Assembly (NCBI GenBank): GCA_029891345.1
Contig: CM056995.1
Location: 216,694,547-216,758,546, forward strand
Direction: 5' to 3'
DNA length: 64,000 nt
From: Dryococelus australis
Taxonomy: Eukaryota; Arthropoda; Insecta; Phasmatodea; Phasmatidae
The number at the start of each line of letters is the position of its first letter. The first letter of the stretch is position 1. The position numbers were made by a program, and so were the translations under genes. A model generated the notes under the pieces. The model did not search any database. It was not told the DNA's origin and was given only the letters and a program-made list of their open reading frames with translations. Positions 46,832 through 57,241 of this stretch are shown in pieces.

Positions 46832-47250
46832 AGGCTGTTGACGGTAAACTGAGCTATTTGATAGCCCTGCTGAAGATCTACGTGTATGCACATTATGTAT
46901 TCTTCCACCACATGTAAAATCAACATTGCCAGAGGTCTGTTTACTTTATTCATGCATCGGTCAAGTGGAACTGTGAAATATTTTGGAATGGTAAATTTTT
47001 TCACAAATTTACTACTAATTCTTATACTGACGTGCATTAAGGAAAACAGAAAGCAAAATAAATAATTTTGAATCTCAAATATTTACCTAACATTTGCGTT
47101 TCAATGTTAAGATATGGGCCTGCTTTCTCTCTGTCATTACCAACTTTACTAAACGCATGTTACTCAGTGTGTGAGTTAAAGTAAACATAGGTAGGGCCAG
47201 TAACATTTTCCCATAGTTGATTTTAAAAATGCTGATTTTACCGTGACTGG
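46832..47250 (-). mobile_element. F1A MITE copy
   Basis: Left AGGCTGTTGACGGTAAACTG, right GATTTTACCGTGACTGGC (damaged). A 156-codon minus-strand frame overlapping it (46,567-47,037) is read through the transposon and is not a gene. Confidence 0.75.
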
Positions 47251-47527
47251 CAATCTCACATTTTGTCTGGTGTCAGTACCAGTGAGAGGTAGCAGTATTG
47301 CGTGCTGTGTAGGCGGCTGCATGAGATGTTAAAGATAATATAAATATTACATTTAAGTTAGGGTTTAACATTGTGTGATATATTGTATTATTTTTGGAAA
47401 TCTGGTTATGTGAAGATTTTGGAAAAAATATTAATGCAACATGAAAAGTGATTTGTGTCCCATCCATTTGCTAAATACATACTGTGAAATGTATGGTGAT
47501 TGGAGTAACCTAAGCCCACCTACACTG

Positions 47528-47585
47528 ATTAAGGTTACCTTACCTAACTTAACCTAAGACTAATCTAACCTAACCTAACCAAACA
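47528..47585. repeat. Degenerate CCTAA-type run
   Basis: TTACCTTACCTAACTTAACC and CTAACCTAACCTAACC are interstitial copies of the insect-type (TTAGG)n unit on the opposite strand. Too short and degenerate to be a telomere. Confidence 0.7.
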
Positions 47586-47774
47586 TGCCTGTCCGATTTT
47601 ATAGACGTATTCACTTCAAAAACTAACCAAATCATACACATTTTAAAACGGTAAGTTTGCTATGCCTCATCCTGTAGTAAATGCTACGTAGCTGTGAAAA
47701 CAAATTGACTTGTGAAACAAGTAATGAGTGAGGGTGAGATAGATGCTCATCGGACGGTGTTGTCTTTGTTTTAG

Positions 47775-47832
47775 ATGCGGCTCCTCCATTGGCTGCTGTG
47801 GTCGTGCGTAGCGGTGGCCGCCACCCACGCAA
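47775..47832 (+). CDS. Signal-peptide exon of an unidentified secreted/membrane protein
   Basis: A pyrimidine-rich acceptor (GTTGTCTTTGTTTTAG) ends at 47,774 and is followed at once by an ATG. The 58-base exon encodes MRLLHWLLWSCVAVAATHA and stops after one base of codon 20 at a consensus donor (A/GTGAGT, 47,833). The residues form a basic n-region, a Leu/Trp/Val hydrophobic core and a T-H-A cleavage site, a standard Sec/ER signal peptide. Phase-1 introns right after signal peptides are common in genes for secreted and Ig-type cell-surface proteins, which is suggestive only. The local GC content is far above the surrounding DNA. Without splicing the frame stops after about 29 codons. No partner exon was found in the window, so the product is unknown; chance is unlikely but possible. 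Confidence 0.6.
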
Positions 47833-47986
47833 GTGAGTACCAACAAACGTCACAGCTAGTGTAGGCCCACGCCCTCTATCTGACATTCCAAGGCCGACAA
47901 CCTGTGGACCGTTTCCTCCTCATGTAGCTCTTTCAACTGTTTGTGGGGCACTTTTCAATGCTCGCCTACTTCCTTCGCTCTCGCTT

Positions 47987-48210
47987 TGGGGGACGCGGTG
48001 ACTGGGAGGTTAGACTGCTCGCCTCCCACTAAGGCGTACCGGGCTCAACCCACGGCCGGGCCACTCCGGATTTTCGCAAGTGGGAATCGTGCTGAACGAT
48101 GTCGCTGGTCAGCGGGTTTTCTCGGGGATCTCCCTTTTCCACTGCCCTTGCGTTCCGGCACTGCTCCATTCCCACCTCACTTCAACCTCATCGGCTCTCA
48201 AGACCTGTTG
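47987..48210 (+). repeat. SINE S1, near full length, downstream of the exon
   Basis: The head is GGGGACGCGGTGACTGGGAG with CTGCTCGCCTCCCAC and a weakened B box (GGCTCAACCCACGG). The complete body runs to TCATCGGCTCTCAAGACCTG. It lies 155 bases downstream of the exon's donor, within the presumed intron. Confidence 0.85.
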
Positions 48211-48225
48211 TTATTTCCATTAATG

Positions 48226-48474
48226 AACGTTGTTTGACGGCCATCTTTACACGCTGTTTAAACTGATGCATCAGTCAAAAAACAAACCACTGAAAAACAG
48301 TGAAAAAAAATGACAGAAGAATTAGTGGAAAATGTCACATAATCATTAAGTGAAGAATATCTGGCATTTCTTCTCTGATTCATCTGTTAAATTCACTGAA
48401 GTGACTGTTGAATCAGTCAGGTACTGTTGATTGATTTAGACAGTGAGATTATCACTGATTCAGATTTAGAGTTT
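48226..48474 (-). mobile_element. MITE D, short copy
   Basis: The reverse complement of the left part of the element at 33,340: ends ATCACTGATTCAGATTTAGA, with GAATCAGTCAGGTACTGTTG and GACGGCCATCTTTACACGC inside. The right terminus of MITE D is absent. Confidence 0.6.
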
Positions 48475-49112
48475 TGTTTTTTATATGACCAAATTCCTTG
48501 TGGGATTTATCATCGTTTCTATTTATATATTTTGAGTACATCCCCTTTTGGCTCTTTTTACGTGTTCGTTTCATGTACCAGACATGCTTTTCTGTGACGA
48601 CATAGTGTAGCGATGGAGAATGTTCCAAATATTTCACTTAATTGTGTCACTTCAAAGGCCGGGTATCTAGAAACATTATTTTTATTTTATAGTTTCTTTA
48701 AATTTAACAACAAAATAATTTTGAGAGAAAGGGAACACTGCGGCATGTTAGTTGTTTATATTTGCCTGTTAATTTTAACCGAAAGTGTTTCTTCATGTGA
48801 TAGCATTAACATATATTTGTTTGAAATGTTTTGAGACATGTTTACATGCGTACATATATATTAATAGTGTTACAAGTAAAAGCGTTATTCAGAATGATTG
48901 TACGTTTGGTGTCCAACCACACGCGTAGACGAAGAAAAGAAGAACATTTCGTTCCTAAATTCGTGCTCCGAAATACCGGTTTTCACGTAGGAGCGGCACC
49001 TGTAGTAGGCAACTACCGGCATTTGAGATTCGAGTTGGTTGCAGCTCTTGCAGGCGGCAAAGTTTCATTGTACACGGTCCACTCGGCCGTCTTGTGCTAT
49101 CAGTCTGACTAG
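48475..49112. other. Unassigned DNA with a 93-codon frame
   Basis: The frame at 48,831-49,112 has a basic stretch (RRRRKEE) and a Gly/Val-rich end, with no recognised domain or splice bracket. Base composition rises in GC from 48,905 on. Possibly an old gene or element fragment. Confidence 0.3.
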
Positions 49113-49538
49113 AGGTTGTTCACGATAAAGTGAGCACTTTCGAAATCAAACTTAAAAAAAAGTCACTACCCCTACCTGCATATATTTTAACAGGCGCCCT
49201 GAGTGACATGCGCCCAGTAAAGTTGGTAACGAATGATGTGGAATTTGTTCAGTATCTTAATGTCAAATAAAAAGAGTTAGGTAACCATTTCTGTAAAGAC
49301 AAAGTATTTCTTTCGCTTTCTTTCTTTTATTTAAATGCATTGAAGTGAAAAAAATGAGAGGATTAGTAAAATATTTACTTTTATAATAATTTCACATTTT
49401 CACTTGACCGACGCATGAATAAAGTGTTGACGCCCCATGATAATGTTAATCTTACATAAGGCGGAAGAATATACAACGTGCATACAAGTAGATATTAAAC
49501 AAGGCTTTCAAAATTGCTAATTTTATTGTGAATAGCCT
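49113..49538 (+). mobile_element. F1A MITE copy
   Basis: Left AGGTTGTTCACGATAAAGTG, right TTTTATTGTGAATAGCCT. The internal palindrome block is AGGCGCCCTGAGTGACATGC. Complete length. Confidence 0.8.
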
Positions 49539-49631
49539 CTGCCTGACAACTTCTGCGATGATTGTTTTAGACTACGACACGTTTATACAGAATGTTGTAT
49601 AATTGAATGTCAATACTTCGGGGATACAACG

Positions 49632-50169
49632 CTTCGTCTATTTACTACAACTCGTAATACATAACGTACAGTGTATGGTCCGCGGGCTGGATCATGTTAC
49701 TGTGGAATTCCATCGAAGCTGTAATTGGCAGCCCCATTCCAACCCCCGAAAAGACCAGATTTGAATCCGCTGGACTTTTTATTTGTGGGGACATTTAAAG
49801 GCGCTTGTGTACGCAATGCCATTGGACGATGTGGACACCCTTCGTACCTGTATTGTGACGAGTTTAGAAAAAATCAGGAATTTTCCAGGGATTCATCAAC
49901 GCATCAGGGTGTCCATTCAACGTCGGGTTGATGCGTGTGCTCGTGCTGATGGAGGGCAATTTTAACATTATTTTTAGTGCCGACGATAAGCTTTCACACA
50001 TGTTTAACTCGTTTCTGTGCAGTTCCTACTGTTCTAGGTGTAGTGTCGTATTGTGAGGTGTCGTGTATCATGCAAACGATTGCTGCGATGGCAGTCCACA
50101 GTAACATGACCCAGCCCGCGGGCCATACACTGTACGTTATGTATTACGAGCTGTAGTAAAGAAACGAAG
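49632..50169 (+). mobile_element. Deleted Tc1/mariner-type element with 75-base TIRs
   Basis: The arm at 49,632-49,706 and the arm at 50,095-50,169 are nearly identical inverted repeats: CTTCGTNTNTTTACTACA, then CTCGTAATACATAACGTACA and CCCGCGGGCTGG-type sequence up to TGTTACTGTGGA. Between them is only the end of a transposase. The high arm identity means the element is comparatively young, whereas the gene is broken, so it was probably moved in trans. I cannot fix the flanking duplication. Confidence 0.8.
49719..49965 (+). pseudogene. Tc1/mariner (DDE_3-like) transposase C-terminus, frameshifted
   Basis: The first frame reads PPKRPDLNPLDF, matching the (S)PDLNPLDFxLW motif of IS630/Tc1-mariner enzymes. 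A one-base frameshift at about 49,780 moves to a second frame, LWGHLKALVY...MPLDD, then a helix with RI...FPGIHQRIR and QRRVDACARADGGQF, ending in TAA. These C-terminal hallmarks (PG..RVR...RR..AC....GG.F) are typical. The N-terminal DNA-binding region and first catalytic Asp are deleted. Confidence 0.8.
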
Positions 50170-51740
50170 TATTGGTCGACCTATGTTCAAAAAAAATTTT
50201 CTTCCTCCAGATGTGAGGAACGTTTCCCCGAAGTATTGACATGCAGTTTTGCAACAACCTGTAGATTAAGTATAACCGAGCACCGCGAGTTGCGATTCCA
50301 GATGTGATGCATACAGCAACAAATTGTAGAAAGAAGGGCATGAGAAGTTACACGGAATTTTCATCCCAGATTTGAAAAAAATCCTGAATTCTGCAAGAAG
50401 TGGTCGTTGTCTACGATGCCACCGTCCACGTGGGAGTAGAAATAGGGTACAAATGTCTTTATCTGTGTCCATGTTCGTGTTGGATACCTACACATTTGTT
50501 GGGTGGCGTATATTTGCAACGTGCCCATTTGCACGAGATAGCGGTTGGGCCACCAGTTCAACCACCAGCGAGCGTCAAGGCCGAGTGCCTCGTTGGACGA
50601 GGTATGAATAGAGTATTTATGACTCTCAGCCTCTGGGGTTGAAGCCTCTGGCGACAATGGACTACGCCTTACGTGGTTGTCAGGTTTTGGGGGTGACCTG
50701 AAGAACGGAAGAGGCTCTCCCTCCTGGCCTATGGGAACAACTACATTTGGTGCGAGAGAATTCACCTGACCCACAATTATGTCGGGAAATTGCCACCCTT
50801 AATATAAAAGGTTAGTTGAAAACATAGTAACAGGAAAGGAACATGCTCCAGGGAACACACACCTCCTTGTGGTACCACTGGGTGACCCACTTGGATGGGA
50901 TCAGCAAACGTGGGAGACTCCTCGGAGTTCCCTATGCGTCCTGGTTTACCAAAAGGGGTTTCTGCCTCCCAGGCCGAGCTTGAATTAAGGGGCAATCTTG
51001 GTGGTGTTGGCCTGGTACCGGGCTGGTCAACTCTTTTACGGTCAGACCGCTGGGACCCAAGGCATGAATTTCGATGTTAAGAAATTCATTTGCATGGTAA
51101 CGAATCATTCGGGGCGGGAGCATTAGATCTTTCGTATGGATAACCCACAAGTGTCATGATAAGGAAGAATCACGGGCTGTTCAGGTTTACTATTAGCGGT
51201 TCCCTTAGCCGAGGGAGTCGGAGAAGCTGTTCTGATGGGGCTTGCATTTGGACATCCCTGATGTAACCCGAAGTACGTGAGTTCAGATGAGTTTGGACTC
51301 GTGCTGGCAGTGTTGAAAATTCGCACCCAGCGACGTAGCCACAGTAGTTGAGAGACAAACTGGGCGCATAATATAATGACTGTTGTGACACCACATCTAG
51401 GAAAGAGTGACTAATATACAGAGGATATAGCAGGGAAATAGAGGAGGTGGATTTTCGTTGGAGTAGGCAGCCGAGTAAACGGATAATAAGACATATGAAT
51501 GCCCAGTATTGCAGAAGTGTCTGTGGACCACGTGTGATGCCTGTAGACATGGAACTCCAAAATTGGACCTGTTTCAGTCCAATTATTATCAAAATGTGTA
51601 CATCACGGATTATACTTACCAAATGATCCGAAGTAAAATAAGTGTTCATCTAGCGTACGTCCCAACTCCACCGATGTCCCAAAAGACTAGGGGCTGCAAC
51701 TATGAACGGTATCTTTGTTTTCGTTGTTGTTGTTGACGAG
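50170..51740 (-). other. Unidentified block of decayed frames
   Basis: The block is GC-richer than its surroundings and free of the local repeat families. On the minus strand overlapping frames follow one another in shifted phases: 51,649-51,170 (159 codons), 51,326-51,123, 51,150-50,932, 50,995-50,777 and 50,774-50,361 (137 codons). The last has Trp-rich RWWLNWWPNR and Pro-rich parts. The pattern suggests one old coding sequence broken by frameshifts, of transposon, endogenous viral or host origin. I recognise no family. Plus-strand frames of 60-80 codons also exist, so orientation is not certain. Confidence 0.3.
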
Positions 51741-51889
51741 GTGAAACTATTTCGATTATTCGTGGCCGTGCATTTGGGTCGCAGTAGTGAATGTTGGGTG
51801 CAGTGGTCACCATTTCACGCCATAGGCGTGTAAAAACCGGCAGACAATCATACACGCATTTAGTTAGTGATCGCCTCTAGTTATTTGCC

Positions 51890-52348
51890 ATCTACCAACG
51901 TCCGAGCGAAACAGGCACTGTACCGCAAGGGCAGGTGCTGCCGTTGAACCTGCAAGAACTGTAAACAGTCCTCCTTAGGCCGGATGCACACTGAGACGCA
52001 GGATGTGCGTCATGCAGGGCTTGGCCCGCAGCGCAGAGGTGTACTCTACACGAGCGTACGCACTCACTGAAGCGCAGTATTCGCAATCAGTGTAGACGCA
52101 GTTGGCATGATGGACGCCCGTTCTAAGTCAGAGTGTTACATATAAATGGGAAATTTGAGGGTACTTTTGTATAGTCACAGAAGATGAAAGACATTTTAGC
52201 ATAGTAAATATATGGTAAATTTTAGCAAAGTGAATATATGCTAAAGATATACTCATGGAGAAGTTGTCTTGTGAACTGTCACACAAGATTCAAAAACTAC
52301 TGTCGTCTTACTGGAGACCAGTTAGACGAAGCGTATGCATAGTATGAC
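51890..52348. other. GC-mixed DNA, possible older repeat
   Basis: GGCCGGATGCACACTGAGAC at about 51,979 is echoed, imperfectly and inverted, by sequence at 52,960-53,050. This suggests an older element into which the Harbinger-like MITE at 52,352 inserted. Evidence is weak. Confidence 0.25.
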
Positions 52349-52351
52349 TGA

Positions 52352-52893
52352 GGCCGTGTCCGAATAGACAAATTTCGTTATTTTGTTATTTCGTTATTTT
52401 GTAAATTCGTGATTTGGTAGGTATCAATTCGGACGTTGTCGACAGTCACTTATTTAGCACTCACGGCACCACATTATTACATTAAAAGCGCAAAATATTT
52501 TTATCTAAATTTAACGCTTAAAACATGCGTAATATTTCTGCAATCATCACTTGAATACTATGAATATGTTAATAAATAAAATAATAAATTATGCAATAAC
52601 AACTTTTAAACATTTATTTGCGGTTTATATACACAAAATACACTTACTTGTATTTTAAAACGTGCCTAGTGTATTTTATTTACAGTTACTTGTTTTAAAA
52701 TGAATTTTATTTACGCGTTCGGGCATGTGTTTTTAAAGTAAAAACAAATATGGCGCTGAATTTGTCATTTTATATTTTTTCTAACATCCACTAGATACAA
52801 AATACGAAATTACCAAATACATCGCCAATTTTGTATACAAAATCGGGTTACGTGATCGTTTTGTCAACAAAATCTGCCAATTCGGACACGGCC
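52352..52893. mobile_element. PIF/Harbinger-like MITE (GGCCGTGTCCGAAT ends)
   Basis: The perfect 14-base TIR GGCCGTGTCCGAAT is mirrored by ATTCGGACACGGCC. Both sides are flanked by TGA (52,349-52,351 and 52,894-52,896), a 3-base duplication as in PIF/Harbinger elements. The interior is AT-rich (TTTCGTTATTTTG repeats at left) with no transposase. Confidence 0.75.
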
Positions 52894-53754
52894 TGAGGCA
52901 GACATGTGTTAAATCTTGCCACGCAGGCTTCAAACACCAGACTGCATGCAGGAATCTACATACAGCACGCAGGCCGGTGTATGTGTATGACTCGCGAATA
53001 CAGACTTGACTGCATTTTCCTGTTCTACGCTTTGCTGCGTTGACCCACGCAGCTACGTCCCAATGTCACCTAGTCTTACGAACGCCAATAGTTTCCTACT
53101 GGTAGGCGCTGAGGGTCGCATTTCACGTGCACTCTGACGTTGAATGCATGCGTTTCGGAATCACTGCTTATGAACGAAATGCCTTAATTTTCTGTTCCTA
53201 TGTAGTTTTTCCATCCGATACTGCTGAGTTTTACAATACTTTGTATGGAAATAAAAATACACCTATTTATAAATACGACTTATCTTTTTATACCATTGTT
53301 TATTTACACACTTTATTAATATTTCCCAGAAAACAATAATGAAAATAGTTAGTGCTCATGCGTAAATTTCTGCATCCTGTAATCTAAGTCAGAAATAGTT
53401 ACAGCTGATATTTACAGAAATTAGATTTAAAACAAGGTTTGTTCAAAGCTTCAAACGTAATGTGCACAAATATTCCAAATAATTTGTAATCTTTGTCTAT
53501 CAGGGTTGTCAGGTGGAAATGGACATACGTTAAGAGGTGATAGTGTGTACCATTCTGAAGGGAAAACATGAATAAACCTTTTCTCAAAGGTGTCTATACA
53601 TCTATGTGAGACTGACAGGAATGGGAAAGGCACAAAGGATAGTAAATGAACACATCGTTACGTGTTGGGTTTTACTGTGTAATTTTCCTTTACAACACGT
53701 GTTCGAAAATGTCCCCGCCAAACGACTATGCATTTTGCAGCTCATGTAGTGAGA
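52894..53754. other. Unassigned DNA
   Basis: No gene recognised. Frames at 53,127-53,339 and 53,399-53,633 lack motifs. Confidence 0.35.
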
Positions 53755-54672
53755 TGCTGTGTTGCTGATCGGAGCTGGTGTCTACGTTCTTCTTTCACGT
53801 GCGTATAAGCATTTAAGGTTGAAGTATAGCAACTGCCTATGGAGTACTGCATCCGGCTGTACAACTTGAAGAACTCACAACAAAAGTGGTACAGGCACCA
53901 TATAAATGGTCATAAAAGTGCGATTTATGCTCTATATGAAAGGAGAACGTATATATTGTGCAACACTATAAATTATTTTACTAAATTATACTTTTTATGA
54001 TTATAAAATAATCGAACTATTGAGTCCACTTTTAAACTAAATTTAAGCGCATTTCCATTTTGGATTCTTCGGAAAGCAGAATTTGTAAGAAAATATTCGC
54101 CCTAGAACATCGTCATAATATGTACTATGCTTCTGTGCAAGAAAATTGTAATAATAATGTAGGAAATAATTTAATGATTGATTGTACGTGGATCCATTTG
54201 TTACAAACATTTACGGCTGAAATTGACGTAAATAAAGTAAACTATAAAATTTATATAATACATAATTGCTATGATTTTATTACACATAATCATATTAAAC
54301 AGTATGACGACCTTTCTTTTAAGGCGTTTTTCTTTCAAATTCTGCTTTCCGTAGCACCAAAAACGGAAATGCGTTTAAATTTAGTAAAAAATGCCGACTC
54401 TACCGATCGATTATTTCTTTTTTTTACATTTAAAAAGTAATTTTAGTATAATATTTTAAAATGTTGCAAAATATATACATTCTCCTTTCATATAAAGCAT
54501 AAATCGTACTTTTCTGACAATTTTCATAGCGTTGGTGCTACTCTTTTTATGAGCTCTTCACGTTGTGTAGTCAGGTGCAGTGCTCCATAGGCAGCTGCTT
54601 TACTTCAACGCGATTCCTCCCTTCATTGCACCTTTTGCCTGTAGACGTCGGTCTTCAGCCAACCACACAAAC
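53755..54672. mobile_element. Large foldback element H4
   Basis: Inverted arms extend from about 53,755-54,115 to 54,320-54,672. Strong blocks are CTGCCTATGGAGTACTGCA against TGCAGTGCTCCATAGGCAG, GCGATTTATGCTCTATATGA against its partner, and GGAAAGCAGAATTTG against CAAATTCTGCTTTCC. The outer 60 bases are more diverged. The 126-codon frame at 54,060-54,440 starts inside the left arm, crosses the loop and ends in the right arm. It is probably a by-product of the fold. Confidence 0.7.
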
Positions 54673-55600
54673 AATACTCTGGCGCAAGTGATGTGCGCAT
54701 TCAAGTATCAACATGGCAAACTCCGTGCCACATAGCTGTACCATTGCGAATAGAGCATATGTTTACCGGTGTCTTTCTTTCAGAATAGCCCATACTATCA
54801 CCTCTTAACGTACGTTCGTTTCCCCCTGGAACATCTTGTATATTTAATTTTGTCGAAAACACGATAATAGTGGCTGGTTTAGCTTTTACTGCAGGAAAAA
54901 TATTAACGACTAGCACTCTTAATCTAGCTGCACTATTTTATGGCAACTTCAGCAGGCATGGCGTGTGTATAACGTTATGTAAACGTTATACAGGCCACCG
55001 AAACCTCTCAGATAAAATGCACTTGTTCGACTCACGAAGGAAAGGGTGCCTGAAGGGTGCAGTAAAAGCGTTCAATAGTAATTAAATTCAGCAGCCTAAC
55101 CCACTCCGGAACTTGAATTGTATGGGTACGGAGAAGAAATAAAAGTTGCTCTAAGCGCTTAAGCGCTCTACAGTAAGGAAGTTAGTCCTGTTCCTTTGCC
55201 AGACCCGTGTGAGCTATAACTGCTAATTAAAACGCTTTTCTTAGCTTTTCATCTAATTGGTGCTATAAGTGGCGTACTACAAACTATTTAAAAAGCTAGA
55301 TAGCCTGCTTGTGTTCCAGTTGCGGAACACGTAAGGAAAGTACTATAGCACTTTGGGCTCCTTCCTTTAGTTTCTATCGTCTTCTTTGTTGAATCAGATT
55401 TGGATGCTTAAATATTTTTTTCCAAGATTTATTCATGGGACTAAATGTATGCTTAAACTGGCCATATATCTCTAAGACTGTCTATTTTAACTTATAATTG
55501 TATAGTGGCAGTACATAATCATCAAATATGCTACTACATTGCCATTTTGTTCCTTCATTTATGAAGATCTCTATACGAAAATTATAGAAGTTTTATGCCA
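54673..55600. other. Unassigned DNA
   Basis: A perfect palindrome AAGCGCTTAAGCGCT lies at about 55,153. No gene or bounded repeat recognised. Confidence 0.35.
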
Positions 55601-56040
55601 TATCTCGAAGGCCAATCAAACAATTCCCACCAAATGTTACAATGGAATATTTCAATTTATTTGTATCAGATTGTAAAAACCATAAATTCTATAGAAGTCC
55701 ATGTTAACGTTCATGTTTTAAATGAGTCAGAGAACGTTGTTCAAAATGGTGGCGTCATTAATAATTTAGGTAAGTTTAAGTTATAATAAACAATTTAACC
55801 AAATACAACCAAATTTTGTAAGTAGACATTGTATAGGAGAAGTATAGTACATAGAGCCGCTTATTTTTTCTGGAAATTTTGTACGATAGAAACAAATTAG
55901 AAAAGAAAAATTTTTATGGCGGATCTCAGTGACCAAACAACCGATTTCCACCAAATGTTTCACACAAGTAGCTCTACGGTAGGCCAAGTAAACCTACATG
56001 TCTTAAGTGGCTCAGTCACTTTTTTCTAAATGACGGACCT
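55600..56040. repeat. Two diverged direct-repeat units, ~326-base period
   Basis: CAATTCCCACCAAATGTTAC (about 55,622) and GATTTCCACCAAATGTTTCA (about 55,943), each followed by a CATGT..TTAA..GAGTCAG/GCTCAG block, suggest an old tandem duplication. The first unit contains a donor-like AGGTAAGT at 55,768, but no exon is recognisable. Confidence 0.35.
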
Positions 56041-56279
56041 TTAAATATTTGAGGTATTAAAACCCTGTAATACGAGACATGCTAGCTTATTTTAAGTGGT
56101 TTTCTGTGTTCAATTTCCTGGTAAGGCACTTGTGTATATGTAATCAACTGTCCCGCTAATGTTGCATACATTCCTCGTTTCATTTCTAGTGATATTGCTT
56201 TCAAATAGAAGTCAAGGCTCTGCTTTTAAGAACATCTTATTCTCTTTTGCCTCGGAGCGTATCAAAATTACCCTCGGCT

Positions 56280-56530
56280 TACCATCACTGGTTTGGGCCG
56301 AGGGTAGGGAGGGATGAGGCCGGGCAGCACCCCTGGTGGCGGCGGGCAGCACTGTGGGCGGATGCTGGCATGGGCGAGGTCAGTGTGGCTCGGGGTGCGG
56401 CAAGGCGACAATGACCCCGCCCTACCTGAGTCATGCCGCTCTACACCGCAGCCACACCTCCATCTACTGCTCCCAGACACCAACCTCCGCGTCCTAGCGC
56501 CAGTTTGAGGCTCCACCTCATCCAGCACGT
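56280..56530. other. GC- and CpG-rich patch, unassigned
   Basis: The most GC-rich non-repeat stretch of the window, abruptly bounded. Frames of 64 (plus) and 88 (minus) codons are open. A donor-like GCGAG/GTCAGT sits at about 56,373-56,383. It could hold an exon or a promoter; I recognise no protein. Confidence 0.3.
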
Positions 56531-56557
56531 TCAAGTTTCCATTTAGTGTGTTGTTTT

Positions 56558-56800
56558 AGCCGCGGTGGTGTAGTGGCTAGAGCACTCGCCTCCCACCAAG
56601 ACAAACCAGGTTCGATTCCCGACGAGGTCCCTCCCACCACCACCCCCCCCCCCCCCCCAGATTTCCGCACGTGGAAATCGTGACGAACGATGCCGCTGCT
56701 CGGCGGATTTTCTCAGGGTCTCCCATATCCCCCCTTCCTTCATTCCGGCACTGTTCATTCCTCACCCCGCTAAATTCAACCTCTCCACTCCATTCCGCTC
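56558..56800 (+). repeat. SINE S1, full head, with C16 tract
   Basis: The best S1 head in the window: AGCCGCGGTGGTGTAGTGGC, GAGCACTCGCCTCCCACC and a perfect B box GGTTCGATTCCC. A C16 tract (56,643-56,658) has expanded just before the GATTTCCGCACG block. The tail is truncated after CCTCACCCCGCTAAATTCAA. Confidence 0.9.
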
Positions 56801-57039
56801 GCGAATTTTACTCCGAGACAACGGCACGCGGGGATTAAGTTTCCATGGCCGAATCGCTCTCTCTTTGGCTAGCGCCCAGGGACATGAATCCCTTTCACAT
56901 CCGAGTTGACCGCGAGCCCAGCTTGGTCGTGGAAGCAGCCAGCAGAGCGTATCACGCCAAACCACTTCCAGTTGGAGTCCTTACCACATCGCTGACACAC
57001 CACAAATTTTAATGGCGCCACCTACTTGGAGATTTTCCA

Positions 57040-57241
57040 GCGAGTGTGAGCCTCGGAAGCAAGCGAGGGATAAGGGCGACACTGACACGCGTACCTAGTG
57101 CCGCATCGCCCCTATGGGCAAGGCGCTGAACTGACGCGCAATGTTTCCGTCGTAATGCGTGTACATACGGGACTGGAAGCGCTGGCCATATTATTCTATT
57201 GGTGGATTGTCTGTAGCAAAGTCCAGTGCCGGTCCATACAT
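57040..57241 (+). repeat. R3 dispersed repeat, well preserved
   Basis: GCGAGGGATAAGGGCGACAC, CCCCTATGGGCAAGGCGCTG, the GTGTACATACGGGACTGGAA block, then GGTGGATTGTCTGTAGC to the F1B boundary at 57,242. Confidence 0.6.

Noticed and set aside
46567..47037. A 156-codon minus-strand frame
   Set aside because: Most of it runs through an F1A MITE in a region shared with other copies that are not open.
47528..47585. A telomere or chromosome end
   Set aside because: The CCTAA-type run is only about 60 bases, degenerate, and embedded in ordinary sequence.
54060..54440. A 126-codon plus-strand frame
   Set aside because: It begins in one arm and ends in the other arm of a long inverted repeat, so the frame is explained by the foldback element.
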